Notes: generated from the sequence alone by a model not told the origin. Shown: positions 54,553 through 63,171, counted from the stretch's first letter. The stretch is 64,000 bases of DNA from Nocardioides limicola (GCF_016827675.1 NZ_JAERJA010000004.1:248001-312000), one strand, 5' to 3'. A program made the numbers and translations.

Positions 54553-55019
54553 AGGCCGCGGTGGTGGTCGCCTCCAACCGGGCCGCGGCCGGTGTGTACG
54601 ACGACACCTGTGGCCCGCTGATGGTCGCCGCGCTGACCCGGCTCGGCTTCGACACCCCCGCGCCGATGGTCGTCCCCGACGGTGACCCGGTGGCCGAGGC
54701 GATCCGGGCGGCGGTGGGCGACGGCGCCCGGGTGGTGCTCACCACCGGCGGCACCGGGCTCACCCCCACCGACCGCACCCCGGAGGTGACCCGGCCACTG
54801 TTGGACCGGGAGGTGCCCGGCATCGCCGAGGCGATCCGCGCCCACGGCGCCGCGAAGGGGGTGCCGACCGCGGCGCTGTCGCGTGGGCTGGCCGGGGTGT
54901 GCGGTGAGGCACTGGTGGTGAATCTGCCCGGGTCCGGTGGTGGGGTGAAGGACGGGCTGGCGGTGCTGGAGCCGCTGCTGGTGCATGCGGTGGAGCAGAT
55001 CGTGGGGAGCGACCATTGA
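54549..55019 (+). CDS. moaB: Molybdopterin adenylyltransferase-like protein (MoaB/MogA)
   Basis: A 156-residue protein with the MPT-binding TTGGTGLTPTDRTPE motif and LSRGLAGVCGEALVVNLPGSGG near the end. The start ATG overlaps the moaC stop, and its own stop overlaps the TTG of the GNAT gene. It adenylylates molybdopterin or is the MoaB variant; the two cannot be separated by sequence alone. Confidence 0.92.
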   Translation: MKAAVVVASNRAAAGVYDDTCGPLMVAALTRLGFDTPAPMVVPDGDPVAEAIRAAVGDGARVVLTTGGTGLTPTDRTPEVTRPLLDREVPGIAEAIRAHGAAKGVPTAALSRGLAGVCGEALVVNLPGSGGGVKDGLAVLEPLLVHAVEQIVGSDH

Positions 55020-55615
55020 GACCGGGCTGGCCGGCCCGGCTCAGTCACGGGAACGTGCGTCTGCGGCCGTTGACCACCCGGGATGCGCCGACCTGGGATC
55101 GGGTCCGGGAGCAGAACCGGCTCTGGCTCAGCCCTTGGGAGGCGTCGCTGCCGGCGAGTGAGTCGACGTACTCGCCGACCACGTTGCGGCAGTTGGCCAG
55201 GCGACTGGTCAGGGCGGCGCGTCGGGGTGAGGCGCTGCCGTTCGTGATCGAGGTCGACGGCGAGTTCGCCGGCCAGGTGACGGTCAGCAACGTGGTGCGG
55301 GGATCGGCGCAGTTCGGGTCCATCGGCTACTGGCTGGATCAGCGGCATGCCGGCCGTGGCGTGGTGCCGCTGGCGGTGGCGATGGTGATCGACCACTGCT
55401 TCTCGACGGTGGGGCTGCATCGGATCGAGATCGCCATCCGGCCGGAGAACTCGAACTCGCTGCGGGTGGTGGAGAAGCTGGGGATGCGGGAGATCGGGCT
55501 GGCGCCGCGGTTCCTGCACATCGATGGGGCGTGGCGCGACCACCGCCTCTTCGCGGTCACCGTCGAGGAGTGCCCGGTGTCGATGGTCGACCGACTCCTT
55601 CAGTCACACGAGTAG
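55016..55615 (+). CDS. RimJ/RimL-type GNAT acetyltransferase
   Basis: A 199-residue protein. The TTG start in the TTGA overlap gives MRPGWPARLSHGNVRLRPL, the usual opening of actinobacterial RimJ. The acetyl-CoA segment is QRHAGRGVVPLAVAMVIDHC and the late motif NSLRVVEKLGMREIG. It lies in the same conserved position as mycobacterial rimJ, between moeA1 and the GlpR-like gene. It probably acetylates protein N-termini, by family analogy. Confidence 0.9.
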   Translation: MRPGWPARLSHGNVRLRPLTTRDAPTWDRVREQNRLWLSPWEASLPASESTYSPTTLRQLARRLVRAARRGEALPFVIEVDGEFAGQVTVSNVVRGSAQFGSIGYWLDQRHAGRGVVPLAVAMVIDHCFSTVGLHRIEIAIRPENSNSLRVVEKLGMREIGLAPRFLHIDGAWRDHRLFAVTVEECPVSMVDRLLQSHE

Positions 55616-55663
55616 TTCTGCGACACACCAGACGACATGCGCCACGGGAGCGGTGCCGGATCC

Positions 55664-55669
55664 TAGGCT
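55664..55669 (+). promoter_or_regulatory. -10 element of the GlpR/SepX-like gene
   Basis: TAGGCT ends 7 bp before the GTG start at 55677. There is no ribosome site, so the message is probably leaderless. Confidence 0.45.
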
Positions 55670-55676
55670 CTGACTC

Positions 55677-56519
55677 GTGGACGTGTCTGGGCTGATCTTC
55701 GCCGCTCTTGCGATCGCGTGGGCGGCCTATCTGCTTCCCAAGGCGGTCAAGCATCACGAAGAGGTCGCCAAGAGCCGCTCGGTAGACCGCTTCTCGCACA
55801 CCATGCGGGTGCTCTCCCGGCGCGAGCCGGGGGCCCGGCTGGACGAGCGGGTGGTGCTGACGCCCGCCCGCGAGGCGAGCGCCCCGGTGGTGACCGGCAA
55901 GCGTCCCGGCCCGACTCCGGCTCAGATCCGGGCGCGCCGCGCCGCAGCCCGGGTGGCTGCCCGGCGGCGACGTCGGGTGCTGCTCACGCTGCTCACCGCG
56001 GTGGGCGCCACCGCCGGCGCGGCCGCGTACTGGAGTTTCTCCTGGTGGTACCTCGCCATCCCCGCCGGCCTGGTCGTCGTCTGGCTGGTGCTCTGCCGGG
56101 TGATGGTCAAGGGCGAGTTGCGCGACGATGCTCGCCTGCTCGGCTCCCCGTCCTCGTTGGCTGAGTCGGTTGCCCCTTCCGAGGCCGAGCCCGTCGACGG
56201 TCCGCTCGGGACCCCTGACCGTTCGCCGGTCGAGGCCCCCGACGAGTACGACGTCGTCCGGAACCCGCAGGGCTTCGACGAGCCGTCGCCGATGGCCGAG
56301 ACCGCTGTCGGTGGCTGGGACCCGGTGCCGACCACCCTGCCGACGTACGTCACGAAGGATCAGGCGTCGCGCACGGTGCGCACCATCGACCTGGATGCCA
56401 CCGGGGTGTGGAGTTCGGCACGCACCGACGAGGACGCCGACCTGGCTCGGCAGGCGGAGGCCGACCGCAAGGCCCGCCGCGACGCCGACGAGCGCCGCTC
56501 CCGCGCGACCGGGGCCTGA
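55677..56519 (+). CDS. GlpR/SepX-like divisome membrane protein
   Basis: A 280-residue protein. One N-terminal helix (MDVSGLIFAALAIAWAAYLL) is followed by a basic PKAVKHHEEVAKSRSVDRFSHTMRVLSRR segment typical of this actinobacterial family. A basic patch (AARVAARRRRRVL) leads into one or two central helices, and a long acidic tail has TYVTKDQASRTVRTIDL. Equivalent genes lie downstream of moeA/glp in mycobacteria and corynebacteria. Known relatives recruit Glp or act at division septa; assignment rests on synteny plus the N-terminal motif. Confidence 0.8.
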   Translation: MDVSGLIFAALAIAWAAYLLPKAVKHHEEVAKSRSVDRFSHTMRVLSRREPGARLDERVVLTPAREASAPVVTGKRPGPTPAQIRARRAAARVAARRRRRVLLTLLTAVGATAGAAAYWSFSWWYLAIPAGLVVVWLVLCRVMVKGELRDDARLLGSPSSLAESVAPSEAEPVDGPLGTPDRSPVEAPDEYDVVRNPQGFDEPSPMAETAVGGWDPVPTTLPTYVTKDQASRTVRTIDLDATGVWSSARTDEDADLARQAEADRKARRDADERRSRATGA

Positions 56520-56571
56520 ACCTCGATTACGACCCGCCCGGCGGCGGGTGCTAACGTTTCCACGCACGCTT

Positions 56572-56647
56572 GGGGCTGTGGCGCAGTTGGTAGCGCGTCT
56601 CGTTCGCAATGAGAAGGCCAGGGGTTCGAGTCCCCTCAGCTCCACCA
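56572..56647 (+). tRNA. tRNA-Ala (anticodon CGC)
   Basis: Begins GGGGCTGTGGCGCAGTTGG. The anticodon loop TTCGCAA carries CGC. The T-loop is GGTTCGAGTCC, discriminator A at 56644, and CCA is encoded at 56645-56647. It decodes GCG. A strong hairpin follows 24 bases later. Confidence 0.97.
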
Positions 56648-56670
56648 AAGGTTCGATGTTCGAACCACTC

Positions 56671-56699
56671 CTGAGGCGGGCCCAATCGGCCCGCCTCAG
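56671..56699 (+). terminator. Terminator hairpin after tRNA-Ala
   Basis: CTGAGGCGGGCC pairs perfectly with GGCCCGCCTCAG (12 bp) around CAATC. CGTGTTTCT follows, a weak U-rich stretch. Confidence 0.8.
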
Positions 56700-56725
56700 C
56701 GTGTTTCTGGGGGTCGCCCGCCGCC

Positions 56726-56770
56726 CGAAACGGTGCACATGTGCAGTTCGAGGGGTGCCCCAGCCTGATC
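56726..56770 (+). repeat. Dispersed repeat, copy A
   Basis: The core CATGTGCAGTTCGAGGGGTG and its flanks (about 40 of 46 bases) recur in the same orientation at 63172-63217. A weaker, partial copy (GGTGCATGTGTGCG) follows at about 56783. Located just after tRNA-Ala. Confidence 0.75.
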
Positions 56771-56881
56771 CGCCCCTGCGAGCGGTGCATGTGTGCGTTT
56801 TGCGGGCTGCCGGTACCCCCCGGCTGGTTCATGCGTGTTCGGCGCGGCCCCGCGCATTCGTCGGCTCCCGTACGGGTGTGT

Positions 56882-57484
56882 CTAGGGCCTCGTGAATGCT
56901 TCGCGGCTGGCCGCAACCTCGGGACGAGTGGTACAGCCATAGACATGGTCGTTGATGAGGCCCATCGCTTGCATGAACGCGAACGCGGTGGTGGGGCCGA
57001 CGAATCGCCAGCCGCGCCTCTTCAGTTCCTTCGACATCGCTGCCGAGGCGGGGGAGGTGGACACGGATTGTGGTGGATCCAGTTGGTCGCTGGGTGGTTC
57101 GTAGCGCCAGAAGAAGGCGGCGAGTGACCCCTCGGTGTGCTGCATCTCGATCGCTCGACGGGCGTTGTTGACGACCGCCTCGATCTTGCCGCGGTGCCGG
57201 ACGATGCCGGTGTCGGTGAGTAGGCGTTCGATGTCGCTGTCGTCGTACGCGGCGACGGCGTGGAAGTCGAATCCGGCGAAGGCATTCCGGAAGTTGTCTC
57301 GCTTGGCCAGGATGGTGCGCCAGCTGAGCCCGGATTGGAACCCTTCCAGGCTGAGCTTCTCGAAGAGTCTCTGGTCGTCGGTGACGGGGAAGCCCCACTC
57401 GGTGTCGTGGTAGTTGAGGAACTCGGGGGCTGCGCCTGCCCAGTGGCAGCGAGGTTGGCCGTCGGGGGCGATGAACGTCTGCAC
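56882..57484 (-). CDS. tag: DNA-3-methyladenine glycosylase I
   Basis: A 200-residue base-excision enzyme removing 3-methyladenine. Zinc ligands are present in RCHWAG (Cys), YHDTEWG (His), and NDHVYGC (His and Cys). SGLSWRTILAKRDNFRNAF and the HhH-type helices are also typical. No partner gene. Confidence 0.94.
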   Translation of the reverse strand: MQTFIAPDGQPRCHWAGAAPEFLNYHDTEWGFPVTDDQRLFEKLSLEGFQSGLSWRTILAKRDNFRNAFAGFDFHAVAAYDDSDIERLLTDTGIVRHRGKIEAVVNNARRAIEMQHTEGSLAAFFWRYEPPSDQLDPPQSVSTSPASAAMSKELKRRGWRFVGPTTAFAFMQAMGLINDHVYGCTTRPEVAASREAFTRP

Positions 57485-57501
57485 TGGTGCCTCCGCGGGT
57501 G

Positions 57502-57825
57502 TCAGTGGGTGAGGAAGGACATGTGTGAATCGGTCAGGTTCGGAGCGATATCGATGATCTCGGCGGTGACGACGTCATGGACGACGAAGGGGTCCGCGTC
57601 GACTCGTGCCTGGAGGTCTTCAGGACTGACGCCGGAAGCGATCACGGCGCCACCGAGGTCGGGTCGAATACTGCCGACGAGGTGGAAGACTCCTTCATCG
57701 ACGCCTGCGCTGATCCACTCTTGATGGCCGGCCATGTGGTCGGCGGCGCGGGCCTTGTTCGACGAGAAGCGGAGCAGGATGACGTACAACGGGACTCTCC
57801 GATCGGTCGGGTGGGTAGAAGTCAT
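57502..57825 (-). CDS. YciI-like protein
   Basis: A 107-residue YCII-domain protein: YVILLRFSSNKARAADHMAGH near the start, then GVFHLVGSI and DPFVVHDVVTAEI. Such dimers have a conserved His-Asp pair and sometimes act on small organic compounds. It overlaps the TetR gene before it (4 bp, ATGA) and so shares the promoter with twin operators. Confidence 0.88.
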   Translation of the reverse strand: MTSTHPTDRRVPLYVILLRFSSNKARAADHMAGHQEWISAGVDEGVFHLVGSIRPDLGGAVIASGVSPEDLQARVDADPFVVHDVVTAEIIDIAPNLTDSHMSFLTH

Positions 57826-58400
57826 CGGGTGGGAGAGCTGCTCTGCCGCAGTTGCTCGGTGAGCCAGGTGTTCATGCGGGCGACCTCTCGCTCCACGAAG
57901 TCGCGGTCATGGAACGCATTCGAGACGGCCGCCACTCCTTGGCTGAACGACAGCACATGCATGGCGAGCGCGTCGGCCTCATCTGGTGCCCCAAGCAGTT
58001 CGAACTGCCCTCCCAGCCAGGTGCGGAACACGTCGAAGACGCCCACCGCGTGCTCGCGGGAAGGATGATCCAACTTGGCCAGCTCGTTCGTGAGCGTCCC
58101 GACCGGGCATCCGTAGTTCTCGATATCGCGCTGGTTCGTGATCACGATCTCGACGAATCGGCGCACCCGCTCCAGCGGGTCCGGAGACTCGTCGCTCCAG
58201 GTGGTGAGCATCTCGCGTGTACTGGAGAGCCGGGCCTCGATCACCGCGTCGAGGATCTCGTCCTTGGTCTTGAAGTGGTAGTAGAAGTTCCCCCGCGAGA
58301 TACCCACGGCCTGAGCGATCGATGCGAACGACGTCTGCTCGTACCCCTGTTCATAGAACAACCGGTTGGCCGTATCGATGATGCGCTCACGAGTGCCCAC
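57822..58400 (-). CDS. TetR/AcrR regulator of the YciI operon
   Basis: A 192-residue regulator. The HTH is TSFASIAQAVGISRGNFYYHF at about 24-44, the ligand domain has ENYGCPVGTLTNEL, a TetR_C-type motif with Cys. It is first gene of the operon and two identical-length palindromes lie upstream of it, so autoregulation is very likely. An electrophile-type inducer is possible because of the Cys, which is inference. Confidence 0.92.
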   Translation of the reverse strand: MGTRERIIDTANRLFYEQGYEQTSFASIAQAVGISRGNFYYHFKTKDEILDAVIEARLSSTREMLTTWSDESPDPLERVRRFVEIVITNQRDIENYGCPVGTLTNELAKLDHPSREHAVGVFDVFRTWLGGQFELLGAPDEADALAMHVLSFSQGVAAVSNAFHDRDFVEREVARMNTWLTEQLRQSSSPTR

Positions 58401-58432
58401 GAAGAACCTCTTACTGGTGGTCAGTGACTAGG

Positions 58433-58486
58433 TAGGACAATCGTCCTAGGGCCGTACTTTAGGACTGGCGTCCTACTGATTGCAAG
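58433..58486 (-). promoter_or_regulatory. Twin TetR operators and promoter of the TetR-YciI operon
   Basis: TAGGACAATCGTCCTA (58433-58448) and TAGGACTGGCGTCCTA (58460-58475) share the half-site TAGGAC/GTCCTA with a 4-bp spacer and are 27 bp apart centre to centre. In the gene direction TTGCAA (58486-58481) and TAAAGT are separated by 18 bp, and the operators overlap this promoter. Confidence 0.8.
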
Positions 58487-58573
58487 GGGGCGGATGCCGG
58501 GGTTGGGAGCGGTGAAGGCGGTCTGGTGTTCTCAAGTGTTGTGCGAGAGTGCTCGTCAGTCGTCCACTGTGAT

Positions 58574-59209
58574 TCAGGACCGCGGCTCGGCGCTCTCCCC
58601 TGCGGAGTAGCGCCTTCGTGGCGTGATCCGCTCGAAGATCCGGACCAGTTGCCCGACCAGGTCGTCGACGCTGAACTCGATCCGGCCGGTGGTCCACGCA
58701 GCCACCGTCTCGCCCCACGCGCCGGCCATCGCGTGGGCCAGGAATCGCTGCTCGGCGATGAAGCGGGGGTCCTTCTCGACGTGCGGGTCGACGCCGAGCC
58801 AGGTGTCGACGGCGAGGTCGAGGAGTTGGCGGCGTTTGGTGAGCAGCGGCGGGGCCTGGGTCTCGATCAGCAGCAGATGCACCAGCCGCGGGTCGGCAAC
58901 GATCCGCCTGGTGATGATGTCAAGCGCGGGGCCGGGATTGCGCCAGCCGCCGGCGGCGATCGCGGGCAGGCAGGCTTCGGCCAGGTCTGCGATCGCCTGG
59001 TCGAAGACGGCCTCCAGCAGGTCGTCCATCGAGGCGAAGCTCTCGTAGAAGTAGCGCTTGGTCAGGCCGGCCTCCGCACAGAGGTCGTCGAGCCGGGTGC
59101 CGGCCGGGCCCCGGGTGCCGAAGAGTTCGAGGCCGGCTTCGAGGAACTGCTCGCGTCGCGCCGTACGACGTTCGTCCGCGGGTACGCCGCGATAGGGCCG
59201 GGTGGTCAT
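58574..59209 (-). CDS. TetR-family regulator divergent from an FAD oxidoreductase
   Basis: A 211-residue regulator. The HTH is TRLDDLCAEAGLTKRYFYESF at about 38-58. The ATG at 59209 has GGAGG seven bases before it; an upstream in-frame extension lacks one. It is divergent from the oxidoreductase at 59316, with repeated TGACA half-sites in between, so it probably controls that gene and itself. Confidence 0.88.
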   Translation of the reverse strand: MTTRPYRGVPADERRTARREQFLEAGLELFGTRGPAGTRLDDLCAEAGLTKRYFYESFASMDDLLEAVFDQAIADLAEACLPAIAAGGWRNPGPALDIITRRIVADPRLVHLLLIETQAPPLLTKRRQLLDLAVDTWLGVDPHVEKDPRFIAEQRFLAHAMAGAWGETVAAWTTGRIEFSVDDLVGQLVRIFERITPRRRYSAGESAEPRS

Positions 59210-59232
59210 GCTGGCCTCCTCGCGGACTCGTT

Positions 59233-59303
59233 GTTGACACTGATCAGGGTCATATTCTACGGTCGGCTGTGTCAAATGTGACCCCGAGCGGTGTCAAAGT
59301 TAA
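59233..59303. promoter_or_regulatory. Divergent promoter region with repeated TGACA-type half-sites
   Basis: TTGACACTGATCAGGGTCA, GTGTCAAATGTGACC and GGTGTCAAAG place four to five TGACA/TGTCA half-sites within about 70 bp between the TetR and oxidoreductase genes. TATTCT and TTGACA hexamers could serve as promoter elements. Probable operators of the flanking TetR. Confidence 0.5.
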
Positions 59304-59315
59304 GGATGTGCTGAC

Positions 59316-61136
59316 GTGAGCGATCTGCCGACCAGTAGGCGTGGCTTCCTCGGGCTCGCAGCGGGTGCCACCGCGGCGAGCGGCCTGGTGTTGGCATCCT
59401 CGGCGCCCGCAGCCGCGTTGTTGCGCCAACGTCGACGGGTCACCATCCTCGGTGGTGGCGTGGGAGGTCTGACCGCAGCCCACGAACTGATCGAGCGGGG
59501 CTTCGAGGTCACCGTGATCGAGCCCAAGGCCTGGGGTGGGAAGGCGCGCAGCATCCCGGTCGCCGGCACCGGCCATGGCGGACGTCAGGATCTGCCCGGC
59601 GAGCACGGCTTCCGCTTCTTCCCGGGCTTCTACAAGAGCAGTCCGGACACCTTCTCCCGGATCCCGACCGTCGGCGGTTCCAGCAGCGTGATGGACCACC
59701 TCGTCGACGCCCATCAGCAACTGCTGTGCATGCCCGGGCAAGGACAGTTGTGGTACCTGCCGTCGCCGAACGAAGATGGGCTCATCCAGGGCTTCCGCAG
59801 CCTGCTCACGCTGATGGGGATCGCCGCCGGGATCCCGCCCAACGAGATCGAGTACTTCGTCCGCAAGATGCTGGTCTTCATCACCAGTTGCGACGAGCGC
59901 CGCCTCGGCCAATGGGAGAAGATGTCGTGGACGCAGTTCACCAACGCCGACAACTTCTCGCCGATGTACCAGCAGGTGCTGGGCTCCGGGCTCACCAAGA
60001 CCCTGGTCGCGGCCAAGGGGGAGTACGCCTCGGCTCGGACGGTGGCCTTGATGGGGGAGCACTTCATCTATGCCCTGCTCGGTGAGAACAACGGCTACAT
60101 CCGGCACGAGAGCGGCTACGGGGCCGCCGACCGGCTTCTCGACCTGCCGACGAACGAGGCCTGGATCGACCCGTGGTTGGACTACCTGCGAGCCAGGGGG
60201 GTCAGGTTCGTCTCCGGCTATCGGGCGAAGCAACTGCGGGTCCGGAACAAGTCGATCGAGTCCGTCGTCCTGGAGACCACTGGCGACGGCGGCTTCCCCA
60301 ACGGTCAGGGGACTCTCAACGTCACCTCGGACTGGTTCATCTGCGCGATGCCGGCCGAGCAGATGACCAAGCTCCTGACGCCGGACGTGGTCGGCGCCGA
60401 CCCGCAGTTGGGCCGGATCGGCAAGCTGCAGACCGACTGGATGAACGGCATCCAGTACTTCCTCAACCGTCCGCCCAACATCGTCATCCCCGGACATGTC
60501 GCCTTCCTGGACAGCCCTTGGGCCATCACCGCGATCGACCAGGGCGCCTTCTGGCGCACCGAGATCGCCAGCACCTACGGCGATGGCGGGGTCGCCGACG
60601 TCTACTCCGTCGACATCTCAGACTGGTTCACCCCCGGCATCCTCTACGGCAAGCCCGCGGCCGACTGCACGCCCGAGGAGATCGCCCGGGAGACCTGGGA
60701 GCAGATGAAGCTCGGCCTCAACGTCGATCAGGAGATCCTCACCGACGACATGCTGGTGCGGTACTTCCTGGACCCGGCCATCCACTGGCCCGACGGACCG
60801 CACCGTCGCGCCGCCAACAGTGAGCCACTGCTGATCAACACCGCCAACTCCTGGGTCGATCGGCCCGAGGCGGTCACCGGCATCGGCAACCTGTTCCTCG
60901 CCTCGGACTACGTGCGCACCGGCATCGACCTGGCCACGATGGAGGGTGCGAACGAGGCCGGCCGGGCCGCAGTCAACGGCATCCTGGAGGCGTCATGGTC
61001 GTTGCAGAGCCCGGCCGTCATCCACGAACTGTGGAAGCCGAAGGAGCTCATGCTCGCCCGACAGTTGGACCAGGCCCAGTACCGCCTGGGGTTGCCTAAC
61101 ACCCTGGACATCGTCCCCGAGGGGCTCGGGATCTGA
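59316..61136 (+). CDS. Tat-exported FAD-dependent amine-oxidase/desaturase-like protein
   Basis: A 606-residue flavoprotein. The Tat signal is TSRRGFLGLAAGATAASG with a cleavage-type APAAA. The FAD motif is VTILGGGVGGLTAAHELIERG, followed by GGKARSIPV and GEHGFRFFPGFY, the HpnE/phytoene-desaturase pattern. The C-terminal FAD motif is YVRTGIDLATMEGANEAG. Substrate likely a terpenoid or hydroxylated lipid by family. It starts at GTG with AAGGA upstream and is divergent from a TetR gene. The following GYD remnant lies 82 bp later. Confidence 0.87.
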   Translation: MSDLPTSRRGFLGLAAGATAASGLVLASSAPAAALLRQRRRVTILGGGVGGLTAAHELIERGFEVTVIEPKAWGGKARSIPVAGTGHGGRQDLPGEHGFRFFPGFYKSSPDTFSRIPTVGGSSSVMDHLVDAHQQLLCMPGQGQLWYLPSPNEDGLIQGFRSLLTLMGIAAGIPPNEIEYFVRKMLVFITSCDERRLGQWEKMSWTQFTNADNFSPMYQQVLGSGLTKTLVAAKGEYASARTVALMGEHFIYALLGENNGYIRHESGYGAADRLLDLPTNEAWIDPWLDYLRARGVRFVSGYRAKQLRVRNKSIESVVLETTGDGGFPNGQGTLNVTSDWFICAMPAEQMTKLLTPDVVGADPQLGRIGKLQTDWMNGIQYFLNRPPNIVIPGHVAFLDSPWAITAIDQGAFWRTEIASTYGDGGVADVYSVDISDWFTPGILYGKPAADCTPEEIARETWEQMKLGLNVDQEILTDDMLVRYFLDPAIHWPDGPHRRAANSEPLLINTANSWVDRPEAVTGIGNLFLASDYVRTGIDLATMEGANEAGRAAVNGILEASWSLQSPAVIHELWKPKELMLARQLDQAQYRLGLPNTLDIVPEGLGI

Positions 61137-61218
61137 CTTCGCGTCATCGGGCTGTTGCTTTACCTGACCTCCCGGCTGCGGCAGAGTGGCCGCAGGCACC
61201 CCAGCGCATGGAGGCGTG

Positions 61219-61415
61219 ATGCAGAAGTTCCTGTGGCAGGTCAGCTACACCGTCGAGGGGGCCCAGGGCCTCGCGACCGAAGGTGGATCGGGCCGTCGCG
61301 CCGCGATCGAGGAGATGATCGAGAGCGTGGGCGGCCGGCAAGGACGTGGACTACCGCCGGCCGGCGAGTAGTGCGGCCTCGCCTTCCGTCAGTCTGAACA
61401 GCACCACGAAGGGGG
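61219..61415 (+). pseudogene. Decayed GYD-domain gene
   Basis: From the ATG at 61219 (GGAGG-type site upstream) the frame gives MQKFLWQVSYTVEGAQGLAT, then RRAAIEEMIESVGG, the first half of a GYD domain. The frame then runs into GRQGRGLPPAGE and stops at 61371, 50 residues in total where about 95 are usual. In another frame the following bases read PASSAASPSVSLNST, weakly like the family's late segment. A deletion of roughly 35 codons plus a frameshift would explain this. It could still make a 50-residue peptide. Confidence 0.5.
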
Positions 61416-61419
61416 AGAG

Positions 61420-62310
61420 ATGGGCGCGATCCGGATCGGCCTGGTCGGCACCGGTCACTGGGCCCGCACCGTGCACGGACCCGGTGTGCTGGCCCACGAC
61501 GGCGTCGAACTCGCCGGTGTCTGGGGCAGGGACACGGCGCGGACCGCGGGGGTGGCCGCCGAGTTCGGGATCCCGGCGTACGACGACGTCGACGACCTGA
61601 TGGAGCGGGTGGACGCCCTCACCTTCGCGGTGCCACCCGACGTCCAGGCGCCGCTGGCGTTGCGAGCCGCCGCTGCCGGGAAGCACCTGCTGCTGGAGAA
61701 GCCGATCGCGACGGATCTCGCCGCTGCGACCGAGCTGGCTGAGGCAGCGGCCGGGGTGACCAGTCTGGTCTTCTTCACCGACCGGTTCATCCCGCAGTGG
61801 GAGGACTGGTTGATGGGCATGCCTGACCACCGTCCCCGCAGCGGCCGGGTCGACTGGCTCGCCTACCTCGACCCCGACGGTCCCAACGGCGATTCGTTGT
61901 GGCGTCAGCAGCGAGGCGCGTTGTGGGACCTCGGGCCGCATGCGCTCGCCTCCCTGCTGCCGGTGCTCGGCCCCGTCCGTGACGTCTCCGGACGTGCGGG
62001 GGAGGGGGATTTCGTTGATCTTGACCTCACCCACGCCGACGGCTCAACCAGCCGGATGTCACTCAGCCTGACCGCCGCCGACGGGGCCCGAGACGAGGCC
62101 GTCGAGTTCGGGGACGGCCACCGCACCTGGGCTCGCCCGGAGGTTCCCGGCCGGCCGGCCGGGGCCGCCTATGCGCAGGCGGTGTCGGAGTTCGCCGACT
62201 GCATCCGCGCCGGGGTCACCCAGCACCGATGCGACGTACGCCTTGGCCGTGACGTGGTCGAGGTGCTGGCTCGCTGCGAGGCAGTCCTGGCAGGTGAGCG
62301 ATCCCGTTGA
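61420..62310 (+). CDS. Gfo/Idh/MocA-family oxidoreductase
   Basis: A 296-residue NAD(P)-dependent enzyme. The Rossmann motif is IRIGLVGTGHWARTVHGPG, and LLLEKPIATDLAAA is the family catalytic EKP. It is shorter than the usual 330-350, mainly at the C-terminal sheet. GGGGGAGAG precedes the ATG. Sugar, cyclitol or steroid-like substrates occur in the family. Confidence 0.88.
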   Translation: MGAIRIGLVGTGHWARTVHGPGVLAHDGVELAGVWGRDTARTAGVAAEFGIPAYDDVDDLMERVDALTFAVPPDVQAPLALRAAAAGKHLLLEKPIATDLAAATELAEAAAGVTSLVFFTDRFIPQWEDWLMGMPDHRPRSGRVDWLAYLDPDGPNGDSLWRQQRGALWDLGPHALASLLPVLGPVRDVSGRAGEGDFVDLDLTHADGSTSRMSLSLTAADGARDEAVEFGDGHRTWARPEVPGRPAGAAYAQAVSEFADCIRAGVTQHRCDVRLGRDVVEVLARCEAVLAGERSR

Positions 62311-62368
62311 GGCCCAGTGCACCCAGTGCCTCCGGCACTCCACGTCGCGCACGTCGAGCCCAGAGGCG

Positions 62369-63067
62369 TCAGCGTTCGTCGGCGTCCTCGAGGAGTCCGT
62401 ACAACGTCTCGAGAACGGCGTTGTCGGATGGGACACCCCGTGAGGCGTCGACCTGTTGCTGAGTGATGCCGTTCGCGGGTGTCCCGTCGCTGTTGAAGGA
62501 GCCACCGCCGTACGAGTAGCCGACATGGATCTGTCCGGTAAGGCCGCTGTTCGGCAGGTTGGGCGAGATGATCACCAGTGTGTAGGAGCCGTTCAATGCG
62601 GTGTTGTGGCTGTTCTCGAACACCAGCGTGTTCGTCGCGTTGCCCTGGGCGAACGCGGCGGCCTCGAGTTCACGCTCCTCGGCCCACTGTGCTCGGATCT
62701 GCTGGGGTGTTTCCTGTTCCCAGTCGGCGTGGGCATTCACGGTGATCGTGTCGGTGGCATCCTCGACGCCCCACGAACAGGTGAACGAGTAGGGACCCGG
62801 GGGATAGGAGAGATCGTTGACCTCCTCGCCGTACAAAGTGTGCTCGGCGGTCAGGAGCGGCCTGACCGCCTGCTCGATCTCGGAGCACGCCCCGATGCCG
62901 GCGATCCGGCTGCCGCCCCCAGTCATACCTAGCGCATCGTCGAGAGAACCTCCACCTGAAGCGTCCCCATCGGCGCGCGATGGCGTGCCGCCCGGCCCTT
63001 CGCCGGTGCAGGCCGCGGCGATCACCAGAAGTGGCGCCGTGATCAGGTGGGCGAGGCGACGGTGCAT
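62369..63067 (-). CDS. Lipoprotein of DUF3558-like layout
   Basis: A 232-residue protein. The signal peptide ends in LLVIAAACTG with lipobox Cys near residue 21. A Gly/Ser/Asp linker follows. The mature domain has an early Cys (GACSEIEQAV) and a later Cys (YSFTCSWG), the spacing of DUF3558-type lipoproteins. The ATG at 63067 has AAGGAA upstream. Function unknown. Confidence 0.7.
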   Translation of the reverse strand: MHRRLAHLITAPLLVIAAACTGEGPGGTPSRADGDASGGGSLDDALGMTGGGSRIAGIGACSEIEQAVRPLLTAEHTLYGEEVNDLSYPPGPYSFTCSWGVEDATDTITVNAHADWEQETPQQIRAQWAEERELEAAAFAQGNATNTLVFENSHNTALNGSYTLVIISPNLPNSGLTGQIHVGYSYGGGSFNSDGTPANGITQQQVDASRGVPSDNAVLETLYGLLEDADER

Positions 63068-63171
63068 CGACGAGTTCCTTCGGATCGGGTGTCTGCGACG
63101 CATCCTGACAGGTCACCCAAGCGCACACACCCCGAGTGGCGGTGATGTTGAGGGCCTGGCCCCCGAAGCCG

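Noticed and set aside
56572..56770. tRNA-Ala attachment site with duplicated att core
   Set aside because: The repeat at 56726 does not include the tRNA 3' end and no integrase gene is present in the window.
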